DNA of 64,000 nt from Sphingobium sp. CECT 9361 (lineage in GTDB: Bacteria > Pseudomonadota > Alphaproteobacteria > Sphingomonadales > Sphingomonadaceae): the NCBI RefSeq assembly GCF_918741285.1, contig NZ_CAKKNC010000001.1:558001-622000 (forward strand), written 5' to 3'. Both the position numbers and the translations under genes were made by a program. The stretch's first letter is position 1. Each line of letters begins with the position of its first letter. Of this stretch, positions 56,346 to 64,000 are shown piece by piece. Under the pieces are notes generated by a model, which saw nothing but the letters and a program-made list of their open reading frames with translations, did not search any database and was not told the DNA's origin.

Positions 56346-58150
56346 TGTCGACCGACGCTTACAAGATCATCGACCACACTTACGACGCCGTCGTCGTGGG
56401 TGCCGGGGGTTCTGGCCTCCGCGCCACCATGGGCATTGCCGAAAGCGGCCTCAAAACCGCGTGCATCACCAAAGTGTTCCCGACGCGCAGCCACACCGTT
56501 GCGGCGCAGGGCGGCATTGCTGCCTCGCTCGGCAACAACACGCCGGATCACTGGACCTGGCACATGTACGACACCGTCAAGGGGTCCGACTGGCTCGGCG
56601 ATCAGGACGCGATCGAATATATGGTCCGCGAAGCACCGGCTGCGGTGTATGAGCTGGAACATGCAGGCGTACCGTTCAGCCGCAACAAGGACGGCACCAT
56701 CTATCAGCGGCCCTTTGGCGGCCACATGCAGAATATGGGCGCTGGCCCGCCGGTTCAGCGCACCGCGGCTGCTGCCGACCGCACCGGCCATGCCATGCTG
56801 CACGCGCTCTATCAGCAGAGCCTGAAATATGACGCGGACTTCTACGTTGAATATTTCGCCATCGACCTCATCATGGAAAATGGCGAATGCCGCGGCGTGA
56901 TCGCGATCTGCATGGAAGACGGCTCGATCCATCGCTTCCGCGCACATAGCGTCGTGCTGGCGACCGGCGGCTACGGTCGCTGCTACTTCTCCGCGACGTC
57001 GGCGCATACCTGCACCGGCGACGGCGGCGGTATGGTGCTGCGCGCGGGCCTGCCTTTGCAGGACATGGAATTCGTGCAGTTCCATCCCACCGGCATCTAC
57101 GGCGCAGGCGTCCTCATCACCGAAGGCGCGCGCGGCGAAGGCGGCTATCTGACCAACTCGCAAGGCGAGCGTTTCATGGAACGCTATGCCCCTTCCGCCA
57201 AGGATCTGGCGTCACGCGATGTCGTGTCACGCTCGATGGCGCTGGAAATCCGCGAAGGTCGCGGCGTCGGCAAGGAAGGGGATCACATCTTCCTTCACCT
57301 CGACCATATCGACCCGAAGATTCTGGCCGAACGCCTGCCCGGCATCACCGAAACCGGCAAGGTATTCGCGAACGTCGATCTTACCCGTCAGCCGCTGCCG
57401 GTGGTGCCGACCGTCCATTATAATATGGGGGGCATCCCCTGTAACTATCATGGCGAAGTCGTGACGCTGAAGGATGGCAATCCCGATGCGGTCGTCCCCG
57501 GCCTGTTCGCGGTCGGCGAAGCAGCCTGCGTGTCGGTGCATGGCGCCAATCGTCTGGGTTCCAACTCGCTGATCGATCTCGTCGTCTTCGGCCGCGCGAC
57601 CGGTCATCGCATTTCGGACATCGTGAAGCCCGGCAGCGCCCACAAGGCTCTGCCCAGTGACAGCGCCGATCTGGCCCTCTCGCGCCTCGATCACTTCCGC
57701 AATGCAAAGGGCAGCACGCCTACCGCCAAGATCCGCCTCGAAATGCAGCGCACCATGCAGAAGCATGCCGCCGTGTTCCGCGACGATGCGCTAATGAGCG
57801 AAGGCGTCACGAAGCTGCAGAATGTCTACAAGAGCATGGAGGACGTTCAGGTGTCCGACCGCTCGCTGATCTGGAACACCGACCTCATCGAAACGATGGA
57901 GCTGGACAACCTCATCAGCCAGGCAAGCTGCACCATCGAAGGCGCGCTCAACCGCAAGGAAAGCCGCGGCGCGCACATGCACGAGGATTTCCCCAACCGC
58001 GACGACGCCAACTGGATGAAGCACACCATTTCGTGGTTCGACGGCTGGGGCGGCAAGGGCGGCAAGGTAACCCTCGATACGCGCCCCGTGCACGACTACA
58101 CGCTGACGGACGAGATCGAGTACATCCAACCGAAAGCGCGGGTATATTGA
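56345..58150 (+). CDS. sdhA: Succinate dehydrogenase flavoprotein subunit
   Basis: A 601-residue flavoprotein, normal length. FAD motif [15 protein letters not shown]; the covalent FAD His lies in [17 protein letters not shown]; substrate residues in HPTGIYGAG and [11 protein letters not shown]-terminal [18 protein letters not shown]. It oxidises succinate to fumarate and passes electrons to SdhB iron-sulfur clusters. No sdhB follows: the next genes are a convergent toxin-antitoxin pair. Confidence 0.96.
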   Translation: MSTDAYKIIDHTYDAVVVGAGGSGLRATMGIAESGLKTACITKVFPTRSHTVAAQGGIAASLGNNTPDHWTWHMYDTVKGSDWLGDQDAIEYMVREAPAAVYELEHAGVPFSRNKDGTIYQRPFGGHMQNMGAGPPVQRTAAAADRTGHAMLHALYQQSLKYDADFYVEYFAIDLIMENGECRGVIAICMEDGSIHRFRAHSVVLATGGYGRCYFSATSAHTCTGDGGGMVLRAGLPLQDMEFVQFHPTGIYGAGVLITEGARGEGGYLTNSQGERFMERYAPSAKDLASRDVVSRSMALEIREGRGVGKEGDHIFLHLDHIDPKILAERLPGITETGKVFANVDLTRQPLPVVPTVHYNMGGIPCNYHGEVVTLKDGNPDAVVPGLFAVGEAACVSVHGANRLGSNSLIDLVVFGRATGHRISDIVKPGSAHKALPSDSADLALSRLDHFRNAKGSTPTAKIRLEMQRTMQKHAAVFRDDALMSEGVTKLQNVYKSMEDVQVSDRSLIWNTDLIETMELDNLISQASCTIEGALNRKESRGAHMHEDFPNRDDANWMKHTISWFDGWGGKGGKVTLDTRPVHDYTLTDEIEYIQPKARVY

Positions 58151-58224
58151 TGCCTAAGGGATAGCATGGCCGTTGCCACGCTATCCCTCCAAACCGCTAT
58201 CGGAATAACGCTGCGGTGGTTTGT

Positions 58225-58545
58225 CTATTTGGCGAACATCTGCGCCAATATGCCCAGAAGCGCATCAAGTGTCGCTGCATCCACTTTCCCCATACGCTTG
58301 ATCAGTCGTGTCTTGTCGACGGTCCGCATCTGGTCGGGCAGGATTAATCCCGTCTTGCCTTTAAATCGCACATCGATTCGAAAAGCGGCAGGACGACTGC
58401 CGGTCGTCATGGGTGAAACGATGGCCGTGCGCATATGATCGTTCATCTCGTCTGGTGAAACGATAACGCACGGGCGAGTCTTCTGAATTTCGCTGCCGAC
58501 GGTTGGATCCAGCGCAGCCAGCCAAACCTCGCCCCGCTTTACCAC
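58225..58545 (-). CDS. Type II toxin, MazF/PemK family endoribonuclease
   Basis: A 106-residue PemK/MazF-fold toxin: VKRGEVWLAALDPTVGSEIQKTRPCVIVSPDEMN and the following TGSRPAAFRIDVR carry the fold's conserved beta-strands and basic site. Such toxins cut mRNA at short sites to stop growth. The start overlaps the antitoxin stop by seven bases, the usual antitoxin-first order. It lies between sdhA and glpD. Confidence 0.9.
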   Translation of the reverse strand: MVKRGEVWLAALDPTVGSEIQKTRPCVIVSPDEMNDHMRTAIVSPMTTGSRPAAFRIDVRFKGKTGLILPDQMRTVDKTRLIKRMGKVDAATLDALLGILAQMFAK

Positions 58546-58802
58546 GTCAAATCGGCATCATCGATATTGGCAAAGGCGTGCCAGCTTTCACTTTCGCTGT
58601 CCGCATGCGCTGCCACATCTGCAGCCGATTCTGCCCAGCCCGTGCGCGCAATGTCGGTCGGAGCAACAGGCGTAATGATCAGCTTGCCGTCCTGTACAAG
58701 CACATCCATTTTTGCACCGCTGGTCGCACCGATTTCCCGAAGCACCGATTGCGGCAGGATCATCCCTGTCGAATTTCCCATTTTACGAAGTGCTGTCTGC
58801 AT
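58539..58802 (-). CDS. Type II antitoxin, MazE/AbrB-like
   Basis: An 87-residue antitoxin with an N-terminal swapped-hairpin AbrB/MazE DNA-binding fold (LRKMGNSTGMILPQSVLREIGATSGAKMDVLVQDGKLIITPV) and an acidic C-terminal tail that would wrap the toxin. It neutralises the toxin encoded next and represses the operon. A perfect palindrome 36 bp upstream is its probable operator; AGGAGA precedes the start. Confidence 0.9.
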   Translation of the reverse strand: MQTALRKMGNSTGMILPQSVLREIGATSGAKMDVLVQDGKLIITPVAPTDIARTGWAESAADVAAHADSESESWHAFANIDDADLTW

Positions 58803-58837
58803 GGCTTGTCTCCTTGAGCACGGATAGCACAGGAGGA

Positions 58838-58860
58838 AAGTTATAACAATGTTATAACTT
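58838..58860. promoter_or_regulatory. Perfect palindromic operator of the MazEF-like operon
   Basis: AAGTTATAAC and GTTATAACTT are exact inverted copies separated by AAT. The AT-rich core also supplies a TATAAC-like -10 box toward the antitoxin. Its right end touches the glpD stop codon. Confidence 0.75.
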
Positions 58861-60368
58861 CACGAGAGTGTTGCACCCTCATTCACGAGCCGCGCCAGCA
58901 ACCCATCCAACAGCGCAGCACCCGCCGCATCGACGCGTAGCCCCATCTTGGTCCGCCGCCACAGCACATCGTCCGCCGTCCGCGCCCATTCCGCGCGCAC
59001 CAGATAGCGCACTTCGGCTTCCGTCAGCCCGCCGCCGAAATCCTCGCCCAGCGCCGCCATAGTCTGCGCGTCGCCCAGCCATTCGAACGCACAGGTGCCA
59101 TATGTCGCCAATATTCGCGCAACGCTATCGGATGACAGGAACGGATACCGCCCCGCAATCCGCGCCGTCAACGCCCCTCGCTCCGCCAGCGGGAAATCGC
59201 CACCGGGCAGCGCCGCGGTCGCCGTCCAGCTTTTGCCCTTCAACACAGGCATGAGCGGCGACAGCGCCTCCATCGCTTCCTCCGCCAACCGGCGATAAGT
59301 CGTAATCTTCCCACCAAAGATCGACAGCAAGGGCGCAGCACCCTCCGCAGCATCCAGCTTCAGCACATAATCGCGCGTCGCTTCCTGCGCAGCGCTGGCC
59401 CCGTCGTCCAGCAGGGGGCGGACGCCGCTATAGGTCCACACTACGTCGGCGGGCGTAATCGCCTTCGCAAAATACTCGCTTGCCGCGTTGCAGAGATAGG
59501 CGATTTCCTCGTCGCTTGCCTTGGCCGGAATGTCCGGGCTTTCATGGTCGCGGTCAGTGGTGCCGATCAGCGTCAGATCGCGCTCATAGGGGATGGCAAA
59601 GATGATGCGGCCATCGGCATTCTGGAAGATATAGCTGCGGTCATGGTCGAACAGCCGCTTCGTCACGATATGACTGCCGCGCACAAGCCGCACATTGGCG
59701 GGCCGTTCGGTATGAGATCGGTCGATCATCCGCACGACCCACGGGCCACCTGCATTCACCAGCGCGCGCGCCTTGAAATCCTGCGTCGTGCCATCGGCAT
59801 TGCGCGTCTCGATGTGCCACCAATCGCCTTCGCGTCGGGCCTCGGTCACTTCGCACCGCGTCCGTATCTCCGCGCCGCGTGCCGCCGCATCGCGCGCGTT
59901 CAGCACCACCAGCCGCGCATCGTCGACCCAGCAATCGGAATATTCGAACGCCGTCGAATAACCCGGCTTCAGCGGCTTGCCCGCCGGATCAGCGCGCAGA
60001 TCAATCGTGCGTGTGGCGGGCAACAACTTACGCCCACCGATATGGTCGTACAGGAACAACCCCAGCCGCAGCAGCCAGCGCGGGCGCAACCCGGGATGAT
60101 GCGGCAGCACGAACCGCATCGGCCACGCAATATGCGGCGCAATCCCCAGCAGCCGCTCCCGCTCCATCAGCGATTCGCGCACCAGCTTGAACTCATAATG
60201 CTCCAGATAGCGCAGCCCGCCGTGGATGAGCTTGGTAGAGGCGGAGGAGGTGCCAGACGCCAGATCGTCGCGTTCCAGCAACAGCACCGATGCCCCGCGC
60301 CCAGCGGCATCGCGCGCAATGCCTGTCCCGTTGATACCCCCACCGATGACGCACAGGTCGTAGATCAT
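58860..60368 (-). CDS. glpD: Aerobic glycerol-3-phosphate dehydrogenase
   Basis: A 502-residue FAD enzyme: DLCVIGGGINGTGIARDAAGRGASVLLLERDDLASGTSSASTKLIHGGLRYLE is the family N-terminus, with RIIFAIPYERDLTLIGTTD and SIFGGKITTYRRLAEEAME further on, and a C-terminal helical domain. It oxidises glycerol-3-phosphate to dihydroxyacetone phosphate and reduces quinone at the membrane. No glpK or glpF lies adjacent. It follows the YeiH-like transporter gene nearby on the same strand. Confidence 0.93.
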   Translation of the reverse strand: MIYDLCVIGGGINGTGIARDAAGRGASVLLLERDDLASGTSSASTKLIHGGLRYLEHYEFKLVRESLMERERLLGIAPHIAWPMRFVLPHHPGLRPRWLLRLGLFLYDHIGGRKLLPATRTIDLRADPAGKPLKPGYSTAFEYSDCWVDDARLVVLNARDAAARGAEIRTRCEVTEARREGDWWHIETRNADGTTQDFKARALVNAGGPWVVRMIDRSHTERPANVRLVRGSHIVTKRLFDHDRSYIFQNADGRIIFAIPYERDLTLIGTTDRDHESPDIPAKASDEEIAYLCNAASEYFAKAITPADVVWTYSGVRPLLDDGASAAQEATRDYVLKLDAAEGAAPLLSIFGGKITTYRRLAEEAMEALSPLMPVLKGKSWTATAALPGGDFPLAERGALTARIAGRYPFLSSDSVARILATYGTCAFEWLGDAQTMAALGEDFGGGLTEAEVRYLVRAEWARTADDVLWRRTKMGLRVDAAGAALLDGLLARLVNEGATLS

Positions 60369-60378
60369 ATTGCCACCT

Positions 60379-61437
60379 TCACAGGATCAGCGCCGCGCCG
60401 AGCGACAGCGCAAACGCCACCAACGTCGCCGCGATCACCGGCGCAAAGCTGCGCCAGCCTTGCGTCAACAACACTGCCATCTGCGACTTCATCGCCGTCG
60501 CCGTGACCGAAACGAGTAATAGCGCTTTGGAAACCGTATGCGATACATCCACTGCCTGCGGCGGCAGGGGAATCGCCGTATTCACCCCGACGAGCACGAG
60601 GAAGCCCAGCACGAACCAGGGAATCTGGATGCGCTTCGCTGTGCCGTCCGCGCCCATGCCCTGATTGCGCAGCGCGATGGCCACGATGGCTAGCACGGGC
60701 GCCAGCAGCGTCACGCGCGTCAGCTTCACGATGGTCGCGACTTCGCCGGCGGTGCGGGAGAAGGAGAAGCCGCCGCCAATGGCCTGCGCCACGTCATGAA
60801 TGGATGCGCCGATCAGGAACCCTGCCTGTCGGTCGGTCAGGCCCAGAAATTCGGCAATGGGCGGATAGAAGGACATGGCCAGTGCGCTCGCGACCGAAAT
60901 GCCGACGAGGACGATGGTGAAACGCGCCTGATCGATGCGCTTCTCACCGATCAGGCTCCACAGCGCCAGCGCCGCCGAGGCGCCGCATATCGCGGTCGCA
61001 CCGCCCGCCAGCAGGCCGAACATCACGTCCTGCTTGAACAGCTTGGCAACGACGATGCCGGTCAGCATCACCAGCGCCATTATCCCGATGAGCGCTGCAA
61101 AGGCTCCGATGCCAAGCGACCCGATCTGCGCGAAGGTAATCTGCGCACCGACCAGCACGATCCCGATCCGCAACAGCGTATGCGATGCGAAGGTTAGGCC
61201 AGGAATCAGTTTCGGTTCGGCGCTGACGAAACTCAATGATAAGCCGATGAGCAAACCCATCAATACAATCGGCGCGCCATAATGGTCGCTCAGCCAAGCT
61301 GCGGCGAGCGAGGCAACGATCGCCATGGCAAGACCGGGGACGCGCGTCTGCCACCGCTGGGGCGGCTGTCGGGTGTCGACCAGCAAGTCGCCATAAAGGT
61401 CTGCGGCCATGACGGTGTTTCTGTCTTGCGCTGTCAT
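60379..61437 (-). CDS. YeiH-family putative sulfate exporter/membrane protein
   Basis: A 352-residue membrane protein with about ten helices, matching the YeiH/UPF0324 family: LLRIGIVLVGAQITFAQIG, GGATAICGASAALALWSLIG, GASIHDVAQAIGGGFSFS. The family is annotated as a putative sulfate exporter; the function is weakly supported. ATG 61437 begins the conserved part; the frame extends to 61638 without support. It shares a promoter region with the divergent MFS gene and ends ten bases before the glpD start. Confidence 0.8.
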   Translation of the reverse strand: MTAQDRNTVMAADLYGDLLVDTRQPPQRWQTRVPGLAMAIVASLAAAWLSDHYGAPIVLMGLLIGLSLSFVSAEPKLIPGLTFASHTLLRIGIVLVGAQITFAQIGSLGIGAFAALIGIMALVMLTGIVVAKLFKQDVMFGLLAGGATAICGASAALALWSLIGEKRIDQARFTIVLVGISVASALAMSFYPPIAEFLGLTDRQAGFLIGASIHDVAQAIGGGFSFSRTAGEVATIVKLTRVTLLAPVLAIVAIALRNQGMGADGTAKRIQIPWFVLGFLVLVGVNTAIPLPPQAVDVSHTVSKALLLVSVTATAMKSQMAVLLTQGWRSFAPVIAATLVAFALSLGAALIL

Positions 61438-61526
61438 ATTGCCTGTGCCTATAGTTGCCGCTGGCCATCTGCAACCGAAAAAGCGATGCAGGCAAGCATC
61501 ATATCGGCGTTGGCGAAGGAGAGGCG

Positions 61527-62804
61527 ATGTTACACGAAAAGGCCGAGCCGGCAGCCGCAGGCACCGCAACCGACGATGGGCAGGTCGCCACTGGCAAGAC
61601 GCTGCGCTATGGCCTCGTCGCGCTGATCTTCTTTGCAACCGCCCTCAATTATGTCGATCGGCAAGTGCTCGCGCTGCTGAAACCCATGCTGGAAGCCGAA
61701 TTTGGCTGGTCCGATCAGCAATTCGCGCATCTTGGTTCCTCGTTCCAGATTTCCGCCGCCCTCGCCTTGCTGGGGGTTGGCTGGTTCGTAGACCGCTTCG
61801 GCGTACGCTTCGCTTATGGCGCGGCGGTCGCGCTATGGAGCCTCGCGGGCATGGGCCATGCGATCGCGATGACTGTCCAGCAGTTCGTCGCCGCACGCAT
61901 CACGCTGGCTGTCGCGGAATCGGTCAACACGCCCGCCGCGATCAAGGCCGCAGCGACCTATCTGCCGCTCAAGGAGCGCTCTTTAGGTATCGGCCTCATC
62001 AACACCGCGCCCAATATCGGCGCCATCGTCACCCCGCTGCTGATCCCGCCCTTCGCGCTCGCCTTCGGTTGGCAGGCAGCTTTTCTGGTGACCGGCGGCC
62101 TGGGTTTCATCTGGCTTGCCTTCTGGATCGTCGGCACACGCAAACTCAAACCGGTCACGAGCAACGTAAAAAGCGCCAGCGCAGTAAAGGGTGTCCGCTG
62201 GGGCGATCTCCTGTCCGACCGGCGCAGTTGGGCCGTCATTGGCGCAAAGGCGTTCACCGACCTGGTCTGGTGGTTCATGCTCTTCTGGATGCCCGATTTC
62301 TTCGCGCGGCAATTTGGCATGGCGCAGGGGACGCTCGGCTATCCCATCGCGCTGATCTACGTCCTGGCGGCCATCGGCGCGATCAGCAGCGGCGCGTTGT
62401 TCCCGATCCTCCTGTCGCGCGGCTTTTCCGTCAACGGCGCGCGTAAGCTGTCGATGTTCCTGTTTGCGCTGATGATCCTGCCCGCGCCTCTGGCGCTCTA
62501 TGCGGGCAGCCCGTGGACCGCCGCGCTGCTGATCGGCATGGCCTTGTTCGCGCATCAGGGTTTCTCGACCAACATCTTCGGCATGACCGCCGATATCGTG
62601 CCCACGGCGCGGGTTGCCAGCGTGATCGCCATGGGCGCGGTCGCAGGCAATCTCAGCGGTACAGCGATGATCGAATTTGCCGGATGGTCATTGACGACAG
62701 GGGTTGGATATTGGCCAATGTTCGCCATTTGCGCTGCGGCCTATCTGGTCGCGCTGGTCTGGATACACCTGCTTGTCCCAAAACTGGAACCGGTGACCGC
62801 CTGA
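61527..62804 (+). CDS. MFS transporter, anion:cation symporter-like
   Basis: A 425-residue MFS carrier with twelve helices, resembling hexuronate/organic-anion symporters (ExuT/ACS type): FFATALNYVDRQVLALLKPML at the start of helix 1, GWFVDRFGVRF in loop 2-3. ATG 61527 follows GGAGAGG. The substrate is probably an organic acid; no catabolic genes adjoin it. Confidence 0.82.
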   Translation: MLHEKAEPAAAGTATDDGQVATGKTLRYGLVALIFFATALNYVDRQVLALLKPMLEAEFGWSDQQFAHLGSSFQISAALALLGVGWFVDRFGVRFAYGAAVALWSLAGMGHAIAMTVQQFVAARITLAVAESVNTPAAIKAAATYLPLKERSLGIGLINTAPNIGAIVTPLLIPPFALAFGWQAAFLVTGGLGFIWLAFWIVGTRKLKPVTSNVKSASAVKGVRWGDLLSDRRSWAVIGAKAFTDLVWWFMLFWMPDFFARQFGMAQGTLGYPIALIYVLAAIGAISSGALFPILLSRGFSVNGARKLSMFLFALMILPAPLALYAGSPWTAALLIGMALFAHQGFSTNIFGMTADIVPTARVASVIAMGAVAGNLSGTAMIEFAGWSLTTGVGYWPMFAICAAAYLVALVWIHLLVPKLEPVTA

Positions 62805-62811
62805 CCGCTAC

Positions 62812-62838
62812 GGAACAATACTGGCCTTCCATGCGTCC
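62812..62838 (+). promoter_or_regulatory. Weak EcfG-type promoter candidate before the stress protein gene
   Basis: GGAAC at 62812-62816 and CGTC at 62834-62837 are 17 bases apart, close to the general-stress consensus GGAAC-N16/17-CGTT but with one mismatch in the -10 box. GlsB-type genes are common members of that regulon. Confidence 0.25.
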
Positions 62839-62886
62839 TACCTTTCAGCAGCCACCTGTGGCCGCATCGTTTTAGGGAGTTGGATC

Positions 62887-63156
62887 ATGGGTATTATTAT
62901 TCTTATTATCGTCGGTGGCATCATCGGTTGGCTGGCCAGCATGGTCATGCGCACCGATGGGCAGCAGGGCATTTTCCTGAACATCGTCGTCGGCATCGTC
63001 GGCGCGGTCATCGCCGGTTTCGTGGTCTCGCCCCTGCTCGGCATCGCGCCGATCACCAGCGGCAATTATGACATTGCGGCACTGCTGGTTTCGTTCGTCG
63101 GCGCCGTCATCCTGCTGGCGGTCGTGAACCTCGTTCGTCGCGGTTCGGTGCGTTAA
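62887..63156 (+). CDS. GlsB/YeaQ/YmgE-family stress response membrane protein
   Basis: An 89-residue protein with three short hydrophobic helices, beginning MGIIILIIVGGIIGWLASMVMR and continuing FLNIVVGIVGAVIAGFVVSPLLG. This is the transglycosylase-associated/GlsB family, induced by stress in many bacteria; its biochemical role is unknown. A ribosome site (AGGGAG) lies 11 bases upstream. A terminator follows at 63182. Confidence 0.88.
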   Translation: MGIIILIIVGGIIGWLASMVMRTDGQQGIFLNIVVGIVGAVIAGFVVSPLLGIAPITSGNYDIAALLVSFVGAVILLAVVNLVRRGSVR

Positions 63157-63181
63157 TCTAACGCTCCAGCACTACATTTGG

Positions 63182-63207
63182 AAAGGGCGGCCATTGTGCC
63201 GCCCTTT
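63182..63207. terminator. Bidirectional rho-independent terminator
   Basis: AAAGGGCGGC and GCCGCCCTTT form a 10-bp stem around a six-base loop, with a T-run on the plus strand. It separates the GlsB-like gene from the convergent small gene. Confidence 0.85.
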
Positions 63208-63208
63208 T

Positions 63209-63397
63209 TCATGCCATCAATTGATGGATGGCGATGCCGCTCAGAATTGCCGACGCGCCTGCGGATACGCCGCAGAGCATATAGCCGACATACTGCACCA
63301 TCGGTGGATGAGGCTGCTGCTTCGCCCGGTTCCGGCCCGCGGAGGTCAGGACAAAGCTGGCAAGGACGCCATAGGTCAGGGCAGCAAACTCGATCAT
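63209..63397 (-). CDS. Small two-helix membrane protein
   Basis: A 62-residue frame with hydrophobic segments FAALTYGVLASFVLTSAG and YVGYMLCGVSAGASAILSGIAI separated by a basic, Pro-rich loop (NRAKQQPHPPM). I do not recognise the family. It has a normal ATG and stop and its own terminator, so it is a plausible gene. The loop would be cytoplasmic. Confidence 0.5.
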   Translation of the reverse strand: MIEFAALTYGVLASFVLTSAGRNRAKQQPHPPMVQYVGYMLCGVSAGASAILSGIAIHQLMA

Positions 63398-63531
63398 ACA
63401 GTCTCCGCAACGCTATCGGTTGAGGGTTAAGTACGTTGCAAAAGCTAATGCAATCTCACCGCTTGGCCCATTTGCGGCGAACCGAATGAAAAATATGCCT
63501 GATCGTGGAACCTTTTGCGAATGGCGTGGCC

Positions 63532-63569
63532 AAAAAAAAGGCTGGCGACCCGTGCAGTGGTCGCCAGCC
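63532..63569 (-). terminator. Rho-independent terminator of the partial TonB receptor
   Basis: On the minus strand an 11-bp stem (GGCTGGCGACC with GGTCGCCAGCC) around an eight-base loop is followed by eight T residues. Confidence 0.88.
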
Positions 63570-63653
63570 CGTATCGCCGGGGCGCATGCCTGAATAATTT
63601 CCTCAGGAAATCGTGATAACAAACAAGCGTCGCGCCCCGGAGAAGAGTGTTCC

Positions 63654-64000
63654 TTATTTCTCGCTGCCGAAATTCACCTTTGCGGTGACGCCGAAATAGC
63701 GGTCGGCTTCGCGCGGAATGATGAAGCGGTACGAACCGCCCGGTCCGCCCGACACGATGGATGAGGCAAAGCTCTGGTCGAGCAGGTTCTTGACCTGAGC
63801 GCGAACGCTCCAGCCATTGTCCTGCGCCACCAGGCCCGCGCTTACATCGACGATGCCATAGCCCTTGACTGTCGTTGCCGCGCGCACGGCGGCATTGGGG
63901 CTCAATTCATACAACTGGCTCGACTGATAGCTGCCCTGCGCACCCAGTTCGATATTGGCGAAACCGCCCGTTTCGATCTTGTACGTCGCGCCCAGCGAGC
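63654..64000 (-). CDS. TonB-dependent receptor, C-terminal part (cut by window end)
   Basis: The last ~115 residues of a receptor; the frame stays open to the window edge. Beta-strand pairs with the family's C-terminal pattern are visible: GYGIVDVSAGL, VRAQVKNLLDQSFASSI (the conserved NLxD segment) and READRYFGVTAKVNFGSEK at the end. The ligand cannot be inferred from this part. Confidence 0.8.
   Translation of the reverse strand, partial: SLGATYKIETGGFANIELGAQGSYQSSQLYELSPNAAVRAATTVKGYGIVDVSAGLVAQDNGWSVRAQVKNLLDQSFASSIVSGGPGGSYRFIIPREADRYFGVTAKVNFGSEK

Overview
The window looks like the chromosome of a sphingomonad (Alphaproteobacteria, Sphingomonadaceae). Signs are a GC-rich backbone, four TonB-dependent receptors, CpdR beside N-formylglutamate amidohydrolase, a SapC-family protein, the order bamD-recN-ligA, and many aromatic-catabolism families. 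No species can be named from the sequence alone.

Layout. (1) 1-16,420 is a catabolic cluster of lower and uneven GC: an extradiol-dioxygenase-like VOC protein, a beta-hydroxyacid dehydrogenase, a YciI protein and a fumarylacetoacetate-hydrolase-family enzyme; an MFS carrier and a TonB receptor; three TetR regulators; a DUF2269-like membrane protein; and an operon of SDR, aryl-acid adenylating enzyme, two enoyl-CoA hydratases (the first frameshifted), amidohydrolase and thiolase. Four copies of one 17-bp operator-like motif sit in front of its transcription units, so they probably form one regulon controlled by the paralogous TetR pair at 7,150 and 10,288. (2) 16,428-17,553 is a genomic-island edge: a transposase remnant, a truncated tyrosine integrase and tRNA-Val(GAC). 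(3) 17,600-36,900 is mostly backbone: cpdR, N-formylglutamate amidohydrolase, a probable sRNA, SapC, an AT-rich methyltransferase, a GST, a SulP transporter with carbonic anhydrase, PilZ, an M20 peptidase, a Rieske oxygenase with a PYROXD2-like oxidoreductase, a permease, a TonB receptor, a TPR-sulfotransferase, a 2-oxoadipate dioxygenase/decarboxylase homologue and a TPR protein. (4) 37,017-43,248 is the most unusual block. It encodes a cytoplasmic FAD protein with two cyclic-nucleotide-binding domains and four [4Fe-4S] motifs, a membrane cytochrome-b-like protein, an FHA-TM-decaheme cytochrome c, and a CpdA-like phosphodiesterase. I read it as a signal-gated transmembrane electron conduit. 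(5) 43,331-64,000 holds a histidine kinase, bamD-recN-ligA (ligA carries an AT-rich mosaic segment), TonB receptors, prmA, a globin-like soluble chemoreceptor, sdhCDA without an adjacent sdhB, a MazEF-type toxin-antitoxin pair with a perfect palindromic operator, glpD, a YeiH transporter, an MFS carrier, a GlsB-like stress protein and a TonB receptor cut by the window end.

How the parts work together. In the island, the TonB receptor and MFS carrier would import a cyclic or aromatic acid. The adenylating enzyme, hydratases, amidohydrolase and thiolase would process it as a CoA ester, and the VOC and FAH-type enzymes would cleave a catecholic intermediate; the substrate is unknown. In the 37-43 kb block, electrons could pass from NAD(P)H through FAD and Fe-S centres to membrane b-haems and periplasmic c-haems, with cyclic-nucleotide and phosphothreonine inputs setting the flow.
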